Translations under genes and position numbers: made by a program
Shown: piece by piece, positions 17,399 to 26,720 of the stretch
Position numbering within the stretch: the stretch's first letter is position 1
How the letters are laid out: each line of letters starts with the position of its first letter
Source: Falsiroseomonas sp046052145
GTDB lineage: Bacteria > Pseudomonadota > Alphaproteobacteria > Acetobacterales > Acetobacteraceae
Reading direction: 5' to 3'
NCBI GenBank assembly: GCA_046052145.1
Contig: JBJOMW010000016.1
Span: 5,835 to 69,834 of the forward strand
DNA: 64,000 nt
The notes under the pieces: model-generated
What the model was told of the DNA's origin: nothing
The model's database searches: none
The model's input: the letters and a program-made list of their open reading frames with translations, nothing else

Positions 17399-18364
17399 TC
17401 AGCTCACGCGGTCGGACAGCATGCCGACGACAAGCGCGTAGAAATTGGACGGGTTGTAGCGGCGAATGACGTTGAAGTTCGGATAGACCGCGAAGGCCTG
17501 CCCGCGCGGCCCGCCGGGCAGCAGAATCGCCGTCTCCAGGTCGAGGCTCGGCAGCGGCTGGCCATCCGGCCGGCGCACGCCCATCCGCACCCATTCGCGC
17601 AGCGGCTTCGTGTTGTCCCGCCGCGCCTGCTCGGGGTCGAAGCCCTGGGGCAGCGTCACCTCCCTGCCCCACAGCTCCTCCTCCCGCCAGCCGGAACGGG
17701 CGAGGTAATTGGCGATGGAGCCGAGCGCGTCGGGCCGGCTTTCCCAGATGTCCCGGCGCCCGTCGCCATCCATATCCACCGCCAGCCGCTCGAAATTGGA
17801 CGGCATGAATTGCGGATGGCCCATGGCGCCGGCCCAGGAGCCGCGCATGCGCTCCGGCGCCACATGGCCGGCTTCGAGGATCTTCAGGGCCGCCAGCAGC
17901 TCATTCCGGAAATAGGCGCTGCGGCGGCCGTCCCAGGCCAGGGTCGCGAGGCTTTCGATGATGTTGAAATTGCCGGTGAAGCCGCCGTAGTTGGTCTCAA
18001 GCCCCCAGATCGCGACGACGACACGCGGCGCGACCCGAAACCGTGCCTGCACGGCGTCGAGCGTCGCGCGGTTGTCGGCGAAGGCGCGGCGGCCGCCATC
18101 GATGCGGCTCTGGGACAGGCGGGCGTCGCGATACTGTTCCCAGGTCTGGGTGAATTCCGGCTGCCGGCGGTCGAGTTCCAGCACCCGGTCATTGGCGCGG
18201 ATGCCCGACAGCGCGCGGCCGAGTGTCGCCTGGGAGACACCGGCGCGGCGCGCTTCGGCGCGGACGCCTTCGAGGAAGGCCTCGAAGCTTTGCGTGGCGG
18301 CGCGGGCGCTGGGCGCCAGCGCGGCAAAGGCGGCGGAGAGGGCGATTCGCCGGGTGAGAGGCAT
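17399..18364 (-). CDS. lytic murein transglycosylase, MltB-like
   Basis: Protein of 321 residues that cleaves peptidoglycan glycan strands with 1,6-anhydro product formation. The N-terminus PLTRRIALSAAFAALAPSARA is a signal peptide without a lipobox, so the protein is likely soluble in the periplasm. The catalytic Glu lies in VAIWGLETNYGG; downstream landmarks are AGAMGHPQFMPSNF and DMDGDGRRDIW, the metal-binding-like loop of the MltB family. The start at 18364 gives the signal peptide; the longer frame to 18430 adds no homology. It ends 10 nt before the rlpA-like start. Confidence 0.92.
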   Translation of the reverse strand: MPLTRRIALSAAFAALAPSARAATQSFEAFLEGVRAEARRAGVSQATLGRALSGIRANDRVLELDRRQPEFTQTWEQYRDARLSQSRIDGGRRAFADNRATLDAVQARFRVAPRVVVAIWGLETNYGGFTGNFNIIESLATLAWDGRRSAYFRNELLAALKILEAGHVAPERMRGSWAGAMGHPQFMPSNFERLAVDMDGDGRRDIWESRPDALGSIANYLARSGWREEELWGREVTLPQGFDPEQARRDNTKPLREWVRMGVRRPDGQPLPSLDLETAILLPGGPRGQAFAVYPNFNVIRRYNPSNFYALVVGMLSDRVS

Positions 18365-18463
18365 GCGCGTGGGATGCCACAGCCCGCGCGCCGAGGGCAA
18401 CGCATCCTGCACGCGGGCGGCCCCTTCCACGCCGGGGGGGCGGCACGCTATGGCGGAGGGGCG

Positions 18464-18553
18464 GGATGGGTGGCCGAGTGGTTTAAGGCAGCGGTCTTGA
18501 AAACCGCCGTGGGTTCACGCCCACCGTGGGTTCGAATCCCACCCCATCCGCCA
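18464..18553 (+). tRNA. tRNA-Ser(UGA)
   Basis: Ninety nucleotides that fold as a class II tRNA with a long variable arm. The acceptor strands GGATGGG and CCCATCC pair, followed by discriminator G and an encoded CCA. The anticodon stem GCGGT/ACCGC flanks a loop CTTGAAA with anticodon TGA, reading UCA serine codons. The T arm is GTGGG-TTCGAAT-CCCAC. It marks the end of the conserved chromosomal block; no second copy of its 3' end is seen near the right end of the prophage. Confidence 0.97.
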
Positions 18554-19291
18554 GATTTCCGTCGCGAACCCCGACAGTGGCCCCGACGACGCCAAATTTT
18601 CGCGTGGTTTCAAAGGGGTTTGGCCGGACCATCCGAACCGCCGAGACTGGCCCGAGGCCGAAATGCGGTCTCTGAACGGCTTGTGTCTCTAACCGAACGA
18701 ACCTCGCCCGGCCCGGTTCGGTAGAGGAAAGCGTATCTCTTTCAATCGCTTGACTGATGATGTCACCCGACCTCTTTCCAGAGGGGGCGCCCGCTACCGG
18801 ATCAACAGAGACAGCCCAAGGTGGGCATGATGCCGCGCACGATGGCGCTCGCCTGCGTAGTCCGGCGCCGTCAATGGCGCGTCGACAGAGTTCATCAACT
18901 TCCGCCGAGCGCAGGTGCAGTCGAGCACGGCCCGGTTGAGCTCGTTCTCCGCGAACGTGTCGCGTTCTGCATGTTTCGGTACTTGTCCGGTGGCTGGCCC
19001 GATCAGCCAATCTTGGCCGCTATCGTCAAGATCGACGCCGTGTGCACCAGTTGCTGCGTCTCGCCCTCCCGCAGCATCCGCACCGCCGGCTCGCCAATCT
19101 CGGATGAAAGCTTGTTGCGCGTCTGGCGAACCTAGTGAAGTTGACCCTCCCTCAGAGCCCGCTTCAGAATGGAGATGGAGCAGCCTAGAAGGGTAAAAAG
19201 TAGATCTTCGCCCTGATGCGAGAGCAAGAAACGGATGGTTTCAGTCATGTTCCCCTGCTAGCGAAATATTCTAGGGCATCGAGGGGCAGTC
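18554..19291. other. intergenic transition zone, gene debris
   Basis: About 740 nt without a supportable gene. A minus-strand open stretch of 38 codons (19132-19248, MTETIRFLLSHQGEDLLFTL) is followed after its stop by about 40 further open codons in the same frame, ending near 19008. This looks like a decayed gene, but I do not recognise the family. Positions 18853-18918 are one copy of a degenerate direct repeat whose other copy is at 20371-20449. A long minus-strand open frame across the tRNA is an artefact of the tRNA sequence. Confidence 0.5.
18853..18918 (+). repeat. degenerate direct repeat, copy 1
   Basis: Shares CTGCGTAG, then a GT(C/T)AATGGCGCGTCG block, then an 18-nt segment matching at 15 positions (TTCATCAACTTCCGCCGA here) with 20371-20449, in the same orientation. 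The second copy carries an extra internal insert of about 17 nt. The two copies flank the EamA transporter gene. Probably remnants of a duplicated or recombined sequence. Confidence 0.5.
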
Positions 19292-20248
19292 ATGGCAGGA
19301 AACAGCAACGAAGTGTGCGCGGTAACGCCGGTGATGGGCGGGCGCGAATGGGTGATGCTACTCGCACTGTCAGTGCTTTGGGGCGGGTCGTTCTTCTTCA
19401 ACGGCGTTGCTGTGCGCGAACTGCCATCGCTCACCATCGTCCTCGCCCGCGTCGGCATCGCCGCCGTCGTGTTGTGGGCCGTCCTGGCGGTCGTTCGCGT
19501 TCGGATGCCGCGCGTCCCGGGTCTTTGGGCCTCCTTCCTCGGCATGGGGCTACTGAACAACGCCATCCCCTTCGCACTTTTCGTATGGGGTCAGCACCAC
19601 ATTGCCAGCGGGTTGGCTGCCATCCTAAACGCCACTACGCCGCTCTTCACGGTCGTGGTCGCGCACCTGCTCACACGCGACGAGCGGCTCACGGCGAGGA
19701 AGGCGGCGGGCGTAGTGGTGGGCCTCGCGGGCGTCGCCGTGATGTTGGGCGCGGACCTGCTGGGGGGCCTCGGCACTGAGCTTGCCGCACAACTCGCCTG
19801 CCTCGCAGCCGCGCTGTCATATGCATTTGCGGGCGTGTTTGGCCGCCGTTTCAAACGCATGAGCGTGCCGCCGCTCGCCACTGCGACGGGGCAAGTGACA
19901 GCATCCACGCTCGTCCTCCTGCCGCTCGCGCTGCTAGTCGAGCAGCCCTGGACGCTGCCAGCGCCGAGCCTCGCGGGCTGGAGCGCGCTGCTCGGCATCG
20001 GCGTGCTCTCGACCGCACTGGCTTACGTCCTCTACTTCCGCATCCTCGCTGCCGCAGGCGCGACCAATCTCCTGCTCGTAACCTTCCTAATCCCGGTGAG
20101 CGCCATCCTGCTCGGCGCGCTGGTGCTGGGCGAGCGGCTGGAGCCCAAGCACTTCGCTGGCATGGCCATGATCGGCGCGGGCCTCGCGCTGATAGATGGG
20201 CGGCTGCCGCGCCGGCTCCTCGCGGGAAAGGCGCGCGAGGCCGCGTGA
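19292..20248 (+). CDS. EamA/DMT family transporter
   Basis: Inner-membrane protein of 318 residues with about ten hydrophobic helices and two EamA repeats (about 20-150 and 165-300). The first repeat begins LLALSVLWGGSFFFNGVAVR, the family signature near helix 1. Its substrate is unknown; the group includes amino-acid and drug exporters. An alternative start at Met15 would trim a polar leader. It is on the opposite strand from the housekeeping run and lies between a tRNA and an integrase cassette, flanked by degenerate direct repeats, so it is probably acquired DNA rather than core chromosome. Confidence 0.85.
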   Translation: MAGNSNEVCAVTPVMGGREWVMLLALSVLWGGSFFFNGVAVRELPSLTIVLARVGIAAVVLWAVLAVVRVRMPRVPGLWASFLGMGLLNNAIPFALFVWGQHHIASGLAAILNATTPLFTVVVAHLLTRDERLTARKAAGVVVGLAGVAVMLGADLLGGLGTELAAQLACLAAALSYAFAGVFGRRFKRMSVPPLATATGQVTASTLVLLPLALLVEQPWTLPAPSLAGWSALLGIGVLSTALAYVLYFRILAAAGATNLLLVTFLIPVSAILLGALVLGERLEPKHFAGMAMIGAGLALIDGRLPRRLLAGKAREAA

Positions 20249-20370
20249 CGGGCCGGCCCCGCCTCGGTCTTTGAGTGGCGGCGTGCAGAACGAGCCTACC
20301 GCCCCGATGAATCTCGGGAGCACTGCTTCGCTTGGCGCCTTGCACCGCCAGTGGCAGATCGCCCAGTCCG

Positions 20371-20449
20371 CTGCGTAGCCCGCATCGTTAATGGCGCGTC
20401 GGTCTTGCCGTGCCGGCGTAGCTCATCAACTGTCGCCGAACTCGGGTGC
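20371..20449 (+). repeat. degenerate direct repeat, copy 2
   Basis: Partner of 18853-18918, with the same order of conserved blocks. It lies downstream of the EamA gene and about 35 nt beyond the end of the leftmost integration-cassette gene, so it is near the likely left prophage boundary. It could be a relic of an attachment region or of an earlier insertion. Confidence 0.45.
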
Positions 20450-20484
20450 CGAGAAGACACTTTCCTTCAATTTCGCGGACCTGC

Positions 20485-20864
20485 TTACCCGAACACCTTC
20501 TGCGGCTGTCGATCCCATGGCAATTCCGCGACCGCCATCAGGTCATTGATCGGTATCGCCAGAGGGCGCCGGGCAATGACCAGCGCCTCCAGGACGCTCG
20601 GGGCCAGGTAAGCCAACCGGATCATCCGCCCTACGAATCGGTCCGATACGTTCTCCGCCACGGCGATGTCCTGAATGGTGGGTACGGTGCCGCTTTCCAG
20701 CTGCCGCCGCCACTTCCACGCCCGCGCGACGGCACGAAGCACATGCGGGTCCTGCGTCCGGCTCTCGCGCGCGCAGTGGTCCTCGGGCGGCAGGATCTTC
20801 GGCCGCCCGTTGCGCTTGCGGATGCTCAGCGGGATGACGACCCGGATTGTGTTCGACGAACCGC

Positions 20865-20868
<4 letters not shown>
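20485..20868 (-). CDS. small protein of the recombinase cassette, HTH-like
   Basis: 127 residues, basic. The central part (about 50-100) reads as helix-turn-helix: IQDIAVAENVSDRFVGRMIR, the arrangement of a Korb/ParB-like or sigma-like DNA-binding segment. The first residues are charged (SIRKRNGRPKILPP). Its ATG overlaps the stop of the upstream recombinase gene (ATGA), so the two are translated together. I recall similar small proteins beside large serine recombinases in alphaproteobacterial prophages. A role as recombination directionality factor or accessory DNA-binding protein is plausible but unproven. Confidence 0.75.
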
Positions 20869-22198
<1,330 letters not shown>

Positions 22199-22202
<4 letters not shown>

Positions 22203-22714
22203 CGCGGATCCCTCCCGACCTCACGAAGCCCGAAGAAACGGTAGCCGTTCCATTGCGTGCCAGTGATTGCCCGCGCGACCGCCGACAGCGATTTGAACCT
22301 ACGCCCCTGCCAGTCAAAGCCATCGCGCAGCACAGTGACGGTATGCTCGACGCCATTCCATTCACGCACCAGCCGCGTGCCTGCGACGGGGTTGCGACCG
22401 TCTTCAATGATGGCTTTTCGACCCAGCTTCCCGTCGATTTCATCGGCGAGAAGATCGAGCATTCGCCGTGTCTCGCGCGACAGGCCGCCGAGCATCAGTT
22501 CCTGGATCCGGTAGCCGAGCCGCAGTTCGAGGTAGCTGCGGCTGTTGTTTGGCGCCGGCGAGCGAAAAAGGCTCTCCCACTTTGCCTTCAATTCCCCGAC
22601 CGACATCTGCTTCAGCGCTGCAAGCTGCGCCACCGCGCTCGCGTCTGAGGCGGCGCTTTCACGCGGCCGCATCGGCGCATCGTCCATCTTCTTCCTGGCA
22701 ACTGCCATCATCAC
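22199..22714 (-). CDS. DUF2924 domain protein
   Basis: 171 residues. The core is the DUF2924 pattern: LRLGYRIQELMLGGLS in the middle, then TRLVREWNGVEHTVTVL, WQGRRFKSLSAVARAITGT and WNGYRFFGLR. The last part (about 110-165) resembles a small SH3-like or RAMA-like DNA-contact module. Members are found beside large serine recombinases in alphaproteobacterial prophages. Function is undetermined; an accessory integration role fits the context. The stop overlaps the recombinase start (ATGA), and its own start overlaps the stop of the 78-residue gene upstream. Confidence 0.85.
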
Positions 22715-22947
22715 CCTCCAACTCGGTTGTTCGGTTTGCGACGACCAACACGGCGTTTGAGGGCGAGAATGTCGAATGAACTCTCTCCGCCTGGCGCAGA
22801 TAAAGAACTCGACTGTTCCGAGAGAATACGCCTCAGGCCAACAGCCAGAATGCGCGCGACTTCATTGAGCCGGGCATCCGCCGGAAGGCGTTCCGCAGCG
22901 ATGGGGTTTGGGCCGGAGAGCGCTGTGTGCATGGAGACCGTTCGCAA
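22711..22947 (-). CDS. small cassette protein upstream of DUF2924
   Basis: 78 residues. The N-terminal half carries LPADARLNEVARILAVGLRR, an amphipathic helix; the C-terminus is basic (ALKRRVGRRKPNN). No family is recognised with certainty, but it is co-translated with the DUF2924 gene through a 4-nt overlap, which supports it being real. It is the first gene of the four-gene integration operon. The 160 nt upstream separate it from the repressor gene, which points the same way. Confidence 0.65.
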   Translation of the reverse strand: MRTVSMHTALSGPNPIAAERLPADARLNEVARILAVGLRRILSEQSSSLSAPGGESSFDILALKRRVGRRKPNNRVGG

Positions 22948-23108
22948 TCAAATTCGCCAAGCAAACGCTTAGTCACGAACGGAAAATACGCAATATAAAT
23001 CAGCAGCTTATCAGGTTTCTGCGGAGTCATTAGAAGCGGTGCGCAGGTTCTTGCTCCGGCCGGCAACTCAGAGCGGACGGCGCCCGCGGATGATGGAATC
23101 GCTCACTC

Positions 23109-23774
23109 TCATATCTCTCTGCCAAACCAACGGATACGGCCGATGATTTTGATCTCGTCAGCGGTGCGCTCATAGGGCGTATAGAAAGTGTTATCCGAGA
23201 TCACTCGCACGCGGGGCGGGTCGGAGTTGGGAATGTGCTCCAGCCGTTTGGCGACGAGGCCCATCCCATCGAAGAGCACGAAAATGCCCGGCGGTGTCGG
23301 AAGAGAGCGCGCAAGATCGACAAGAACAACGTCTCCATCCTGAAGGGTCGGCATCATGCTGTCGCCTTCGACATGCATGATCCTCAGGTTTGCTGGATCG
23401 GCGCGCAGGCGACGAGTGATCCATGAGTTCTTGAAGTGGTAGGGCTCGCCGTCTTCGATCTCATCGGAGACGATCTGACCTCCCCCCATGGATGCGGTGA
23501 TCTCGACGGAGGGGATGGCAACGAAAGCGTCAACTTCTGCCATCTCGGGCTCGTCACCCTCGACCTTTCCCTTGCCTTTCAGCAGCCATTCACGGTCGAC
23601 CTTAATGGCCCGAGCCACCTTATCGAGCTTCTCTAGGTTGGGGTGCTCGGAACGCCCGCGCATGATGTCATAGACGAACGACCTGTTGACGCGTGCTTGC
23701 TCCGCTACCTCCCTCGCGTTCATGCCGAGTTGCCGTGCGCGGGCTCTGAGCCTTTCGGCCAATGTGGTGTCCAT
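23109..23774 (-). CDS. phage repressor, XRE HTH plus S24 peptidase (CI/LexA-like)
   Basis: 221 residues. The N-terminal helix-turn-helix (about 1-65) includes ARQLGMNAREVAEQARVN and RSFVYDIMRG. The C-terminal S24 domain (about 125-215) has the nucleophile in VEGDSMMPTLQDGD and the general-base lysine in GMGLVAKRLEH. A linker segment ITASMGGGQI resembles the self-cleavage site region. Such repressors hold lysogeny and self-cleave when RecA filaments form. It faces away from the early genes across a 112-nt operator region with three TGTGGA repeats. Its start is preceded by GGACGGAG. Confidence 0.92.
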   Translation of the reverse strand: MDTTLAERLRARARQLGMNAREVAEQARVNRSFVYDIMRGRSEHPNLEKLDKVARAIKVDREWLLKGKGKVEGDEPEMAEVDAFVAIPSVEITASMGGGQIVSDEIEDGEPYHFKNSWITRRLRADPANLRIMHVEGDSMMPTLQDGDVVLVDLARSLPTPPGIFVLFDGMGLVAKRLEHIPNSDPPRVRVISDNTFYTPYERTADEIKIIGRIRWFGREI

Positions 23775-23789
23775 ATGCTCCGTCCGATA

Positions 23790-23813
23790 TGTGGACTGTG
23801 TGGATATTGTGGA
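23790..23813. promoter_or_regulatory. three direct TGTGGA repeats at 9-bp spacing, candidate repressor operator
   Basis: TGTGGA starts at 23790, 23799 and 23808, exactly nine bases apart, in the divergent region between the repressor (minus) and the early gene at 23887 (plus). The position is that of a lysogeny operator. Direct rather than inverted repeats at about 0.9 helical turn are unusual for a dimeric CI-type repressor, which normally prefers palindromes. Confidence 0.55.
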
Positions 23814-23886
23814 TAAGAGAGGATTGCGCCGTCCGCGTCAAGGGGCTAGAACATAAAGTGAACTTCAAACGGGCGAGCGTGCGGAA

Positions 23887-24576
23887 ATGGCCACAATCGA
23901 GAAGGATTACTTCACGCTGGATGAGCTTGAGGACCGCTGGGGCGTCCCCCACCGCGACCTCGTCTATCTCGCGGAAAACGGGCTCCTGAAGGTATCCGTT
24001 CGCCTTTTCGCCGTTCGCCTAGAGCAAGGTTGCTACGAGGAGGTGGACGATGGCCAATGGTTCAGCATCCCCGAAGAACAAGGCCTCTTTCACGGGCTGC
24101 AGGACCTCCGCCCGCAGGATGCCTATCGGCTCTTCCACGAGGGCGCAGCACGGATCGAGCGTTTTGAGGCGCCGGAGCACCGCTACTGCGTCGTGCTGCG
24201 ACCCAAGAATGGGATCCTGATCAAAGCGGACGAACTCGTCGTTCGACGGGTTGAGCGCGATCGCGCGGAAAGCCGTCATGGGCTTGGCGGAACACAGCGC
24301 ACAGTTCAGACCGTGTTCGAGCAAAGGCACGATTTCAGCGAGGTAATCCTCGGCGACCGGACCTATTTCCTCGGATCCATCCAGGCCCGCGTAGTTCGTA
24401 TCCTCCATGAGGCTGCAGCCACCGGCAGACCGTGGCAGCACGGCAAAGCAGTGCTTGCGAAAGCCGGTTCGTCCTGTACGCGGCTATCCGATCTCTTCAA
24501 GACGCAGCCGGACTGGCGCAAGCTCATCCAGTCCGATCGACGCGGGCGTTACCGGCTGAACATGAAGTTCTCCTGA
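23887..24576 (+). CDS. early prophage protein with N-terminal HTH, unknown function
   Basis: 229 residues. Residues 7-35 (YFTLDELEDRWGVPHRDLVY) look like a MerR/excisionase-type winged helix: a recognition helix that reads layered regulatory DNA. The middle has no recognised domain. The C-terminal 60 residues (QARVVRILHEAAATGRPWQHG onwards) form a second possible DNA-binding helix pair ending in RGRYRLNMKF. It is the first rightward gene after the repressor, the position of Cro or an early activator. I do not recognise the family. Confidence 0.7.
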   Translation: MATIEKDYFTLDELEDRWGVPHRDLVYLAENGLLKVSVRLFAVRLEQGCYEEVDDGQWFSIPEEQGLFHGLQDLRPQDAYRLFHEGAARIERFEAPEHRYCVVLRPKNGILIKADELVVRRVERDRAESRHGLGGTQRTVQTVFEQRHDFSEVILGDRTYFLGSIQARVVRILHEAAATGRPWQHGKAVLAKAGSSCTRLSDLFKTQPDWRKLIQSDRRGRYRLNMKFS

Positions 24577-24597
24577 TCCCCCTGCGCATGGTCCTGT

Positions 24598-24745
24598 CAT
24601 CCCGAGCTTTAATCGGTCGGGGGTTGGTGCGCATCCCCCAGGCATCCCCCTCCCTATCCCCTCGTCACAGCGAAATTCGCTCGATTTCATCCCCTTCTGA
24701 TCCACTTCTCATCCCGACGACGCCATACTGATCCTTCGTCATCCT
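24598..24745. repeat. cluster of CATCCC repeats upstream of the early operon
   Basis: CATCCC occurs at 24598, 24632, 24643, 24688 and 24710 on the plus strand, with variants TATCCC near 24655 and CATCCT at 24740, all within 150 nt of non-coding DNA. Spacing is irregular. This could be a set of iterons for a replication initiator or binding sites for a regulator of the operon that starts at 24783. Confidence 0.45.
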
Positions 24746-24782
24746 CTCCGCAGGTTTTCGTCAGAGACCCAAGGAGACTCAG

Positions 24783-25004
24783 ATGGCTACGAAACATCTC
24801 AACCAGATTGACCTGGCTGCGCGGTGGAACATCAGCCACCGCACGCTGGAGCGGTGGCGGTGGACGGGTGAAGGCCCGCGCTTCGTCAAGCTCGGTGGTC
24901 GCGTCGTGTACCGCCTCGAAGATGTTGAGGATTACGAGCGGGAGCAGATCCGCGCGAGCACCACGGACAATGCGGAACGCGCCGCTGCGTCGGGGGCGCG
25001 CTGA
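24783..25004 (+). CDS. small helix-turn-helix DNA-binding protein
   Basis: 73 residues. QIDLAARWNISHRTLERWRW is a clear MerR/excisionase-type HTH; FVKLGGRVVYRLEDVEDYE is the wing and the following helix of that fold. Phage proteins of this kind serve as excisionases or as early regulators. AAGGAGACTCAG upstream is a strong ribosome-binding site. It opens a rightward run with gaps of two to ten bases between genes. With a serine recombinase present, it need not be the directionality factor. Confidence 0.85.
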   Translation: MATKHLNQIDLAARWNISHRTLERWRWTGEGPRFVKLGGRVVYRLEDVEDYEREQIRASTTDNAERAAASGAR

Positions 25005-25006
25005 TC

Positions 25007-25477
25007 ATGATCCCCAACGCCCCCACCCTCGACCAGCTGCGCACGATGCCGATCGGCGACATCGTCACGATGCCATCCGAAGTGCTGGCTGTCCTCCAAG
25101 AGGACGCTGACGCCGCGCTGAAGAGCGCGAAGTCGATGAAGGACTGGCTCGACGGCGCCATCGCCCAGAAGTTCGCTGATCGTGCACGTGAAGCCCGTGC
25201 CGCCATCGCCAAGGACACGGGCATCGTCCGCTTTACCGATGGCGCAATCACTATCGTCGCCGACCTGCCGAAGAAGGTGGACTGGGACCAGGCCAAGCTC
25301 GCTGCGCTCGTCGAGACCATTCGCGGCTCTGGCGAAGACCCCGGCCAATACATCGAGATCAGCTTTTCGGTCTCGGAGCGCGCCTACGGCGCGTGGCCCG
25401 ACGCGATCCGCCGCGCATTTGAACCGGCTCGGACGCTCAGGACCGGCAAACCGACCTTCCGCCTCCTGCGCGACTGA
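25007..25477 (+). CDS. hypothetical early phage protein
   Basis: 156 residues, no recognised domain. The first half is helical and acidic (VLAVLQEDADAALKSAKSMK); the second half has VDWDQAKLAALVETI and ISFSVSERAYGAWPD. The C-terminal segment RTLRTGKPTFRLLRD is basic. It starts two bases after the preceding stop. Similar proteins precede Sak4-type ATPases in alphaproteobacterial phages, to my recollection, and it may be part of the recombination module. Confidence 0.75.
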   Translation: MIPNAPTLDQLRTMPIGDIVTMPSEVLAVLQEDADAALKSAKSMKDWLDGAIAQKFADRAREARAAIAKDTGIVRFTDGAITIVADLPKKVDWDQAKLAALVETIRGSGEDPGQYIEISFSVSERAYGAWPDAIRRAFEPARTLRTGKPTFRLLRD

Positions 25478-25487
25478 GAGGAAACCC

Positions 25488-25811
25488 ATGTTCACGTTTG
25501 GCAAATCCAAGCCCGATGCCTCGCTGTCTGCGCTCGAAGCGCTGCGCAAGGCTCATTACAGCCTGTCCTCGCTTCCTGATGCGATCCGGATCCCGGCCAT
25601 GCCTGGGCACGACGAAATCGCAGCCAAGCCCATCTCCGAGGCGACGATCGATGATCTCGCCTTCGCGATGCGGGGCTTGGAAGCCGAGTTCAACGACGTC
25701 GCCGACAAGATGCAGGCGCTGCGCAAGCTCAGCCAGATCGCTCGCGATGCCGGTGGTCTCGGTGCTGATCGGGCCGTCGACCTCGCCGCTCGCATCCAGT
25801 CGGAGCGCTGA
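25488..25811 (+). CDS. small helical early phage protein
   Basis: 107 residues, predicted almost fully helical, with SALEALRKAHYSLSSLPDAI early and LEAEFNDVADKMQALRKLS in the middle, a coiled-coil candidate. No family recognised. The start at 25488 is preceded by GAGAGGAAACCC, a good ribosome-binding site. A longer frame from 25182 lies inside the previous gene and is rejected. It lies between the unknown 156-residue protein and the Sak4-like ATPase. Confidence 0.75.
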   Translation: MFTFGKSKPDASLSALEALRKAHYSLSSLPDAIRIPAMPGHDEIAAKPISEATIDDLAFAMRGLEAEFNDVADKMQALRKLSQIARDAGGLGADRAVDLAARIQSER

Positions 25812-25813
25812 TC

Positions 25814-26704
25814 ATGGCGCTCCCCATCATCTCAGCCGATCAGCGCATGGCCGAAGTGCGTGGCGTCAAAGGCTGCATCTTCGGTAAGTCCGGCATCGGC
25901 AAGACGAGCTTGCTTTGGACGCTTGATCCCAAGGTCACGCTCTTCATCGACCTGGAAGCCGGCGATCTCGCTATCGAAGGCTGGCCCGGCGACAGCGTGC
26001 GTCCCCGCACATGGCCCGAATGCCGCGACCTTGCGGTCTTCATCGGCGGCCCCAATCCGGCGCTGCGCGATGACCAGGTCTACAGCGAAGCCCACTACGC
26101 CGCCGTGTGCGAACGCTTCGGCGATCCAGCTTCGCTTGATCGCTATCAGACCGTCTTCATCGACTCGATCACGGTTGCTGGGCGTCTGTGTTTCCAGTGG
26201 TGCAAGGGCCAGCCGGAAGCCTTCTCCGACAAGACAGGCAAGCCGGATATTCGCGGCGCCTATGGATTGCACGGCCGCGAGATGATCGCGTGGCTTACGC
26301 AACTGCAGCACACGCGGGCGAAGAACGTCTGGTTCGTCGGGATCCTCGACGAGAAGCTGGACGACTTCAACAGGCGGATCTTCCAGCCGCAGATCGATGG
26401 TTCCAAGACCGGCCTGGAGTTGCCCGGCATCGTCGATGAAGTGCTGACGATGGCGGAGATCAAGGACGACGCCGGTGCGCCGTTCCGCGCCTTCGTCTGC
26501 CAGACGATCAACACCTGGAACTACCCCGCGAAGGACCGTTCCGGTCGGCTGGATCCGATCGAGGAGCCTCACCTCGGTCGCCTCATGGCGAAGATCCGCA
26601 GCCCTGCAAAACCCGCGTCAGAGCGCCTGGCCTATCGCAGCCCGCCTGCCGCTGCGCCGCCTGCATCGCCTGCCGTTGCCCCCATCCATCCCGAAAACGA
26701 CTGA
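25814..26704 (+). CDS. phage nucleotide-binding protein, Sak4/AAA_24-like
   Basis: 296 residues with a RecA-like ATPase core. Walker A is IFGKSGIGKTSLLW (about 23-36), Walker B is TVFIDSITVAGR (about 115). The stretch RGAYGLHGREMIAWLTQLQH and later GLELPGIVDEVLTM fit Sak4-type single-strand annealing proteins or AAA_24 ATPases of phage recombination. The last 45 residues are Pro/Ala-rich and disordered. The next gene resembles a DUF669/SSB partner, as expected for Sak4. It would promote annealing of phage single-stranded DNA during replication. Confidence 0.8.
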   Translation: MALPIISADQRMAEVRGVKGCIFGKSGIGKTSLLWTLDPKVTLFIDLEAGDLAIEGWPGDSVRPRTWPECRDLAVFIGGPNPALRDDQVYSEAHYAAVCERFGDPASLDRYQTVFIDSITVAGRLCFQWCKGQPEAFSDKTGKPDIRGAYGLHGREMIAWLTQLQHTRAKNVWFVGILDEKLDDFNRRIFQPQIDGSKTGLELPGIVDEVLTMAEIKDDAGAPFRAFVCQTINTWNYPAKDRSGRLDPIEEPHLGRLMAKIRSPAKPASERLAYRSPPAAAPPASPAVAPIHPEND

Positions 26705-26720
26705 CAAGGAGACCCCAGCC

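Noticed and set aside
18464..18553. tRNA-Ser as the prophage attachment site
   Set aside because: The integrase is a serine recombinase, and no copy of the tRNA 3' end is found at the right end near 63.8 kb.
18483..19010. Long minus-strand open frame across tRNA-Ser and the debris region
   Set aside because: Its C-terminal part is the reverse complement of the tRNA, a well-known artefact; no homology or ribosome-binding site.
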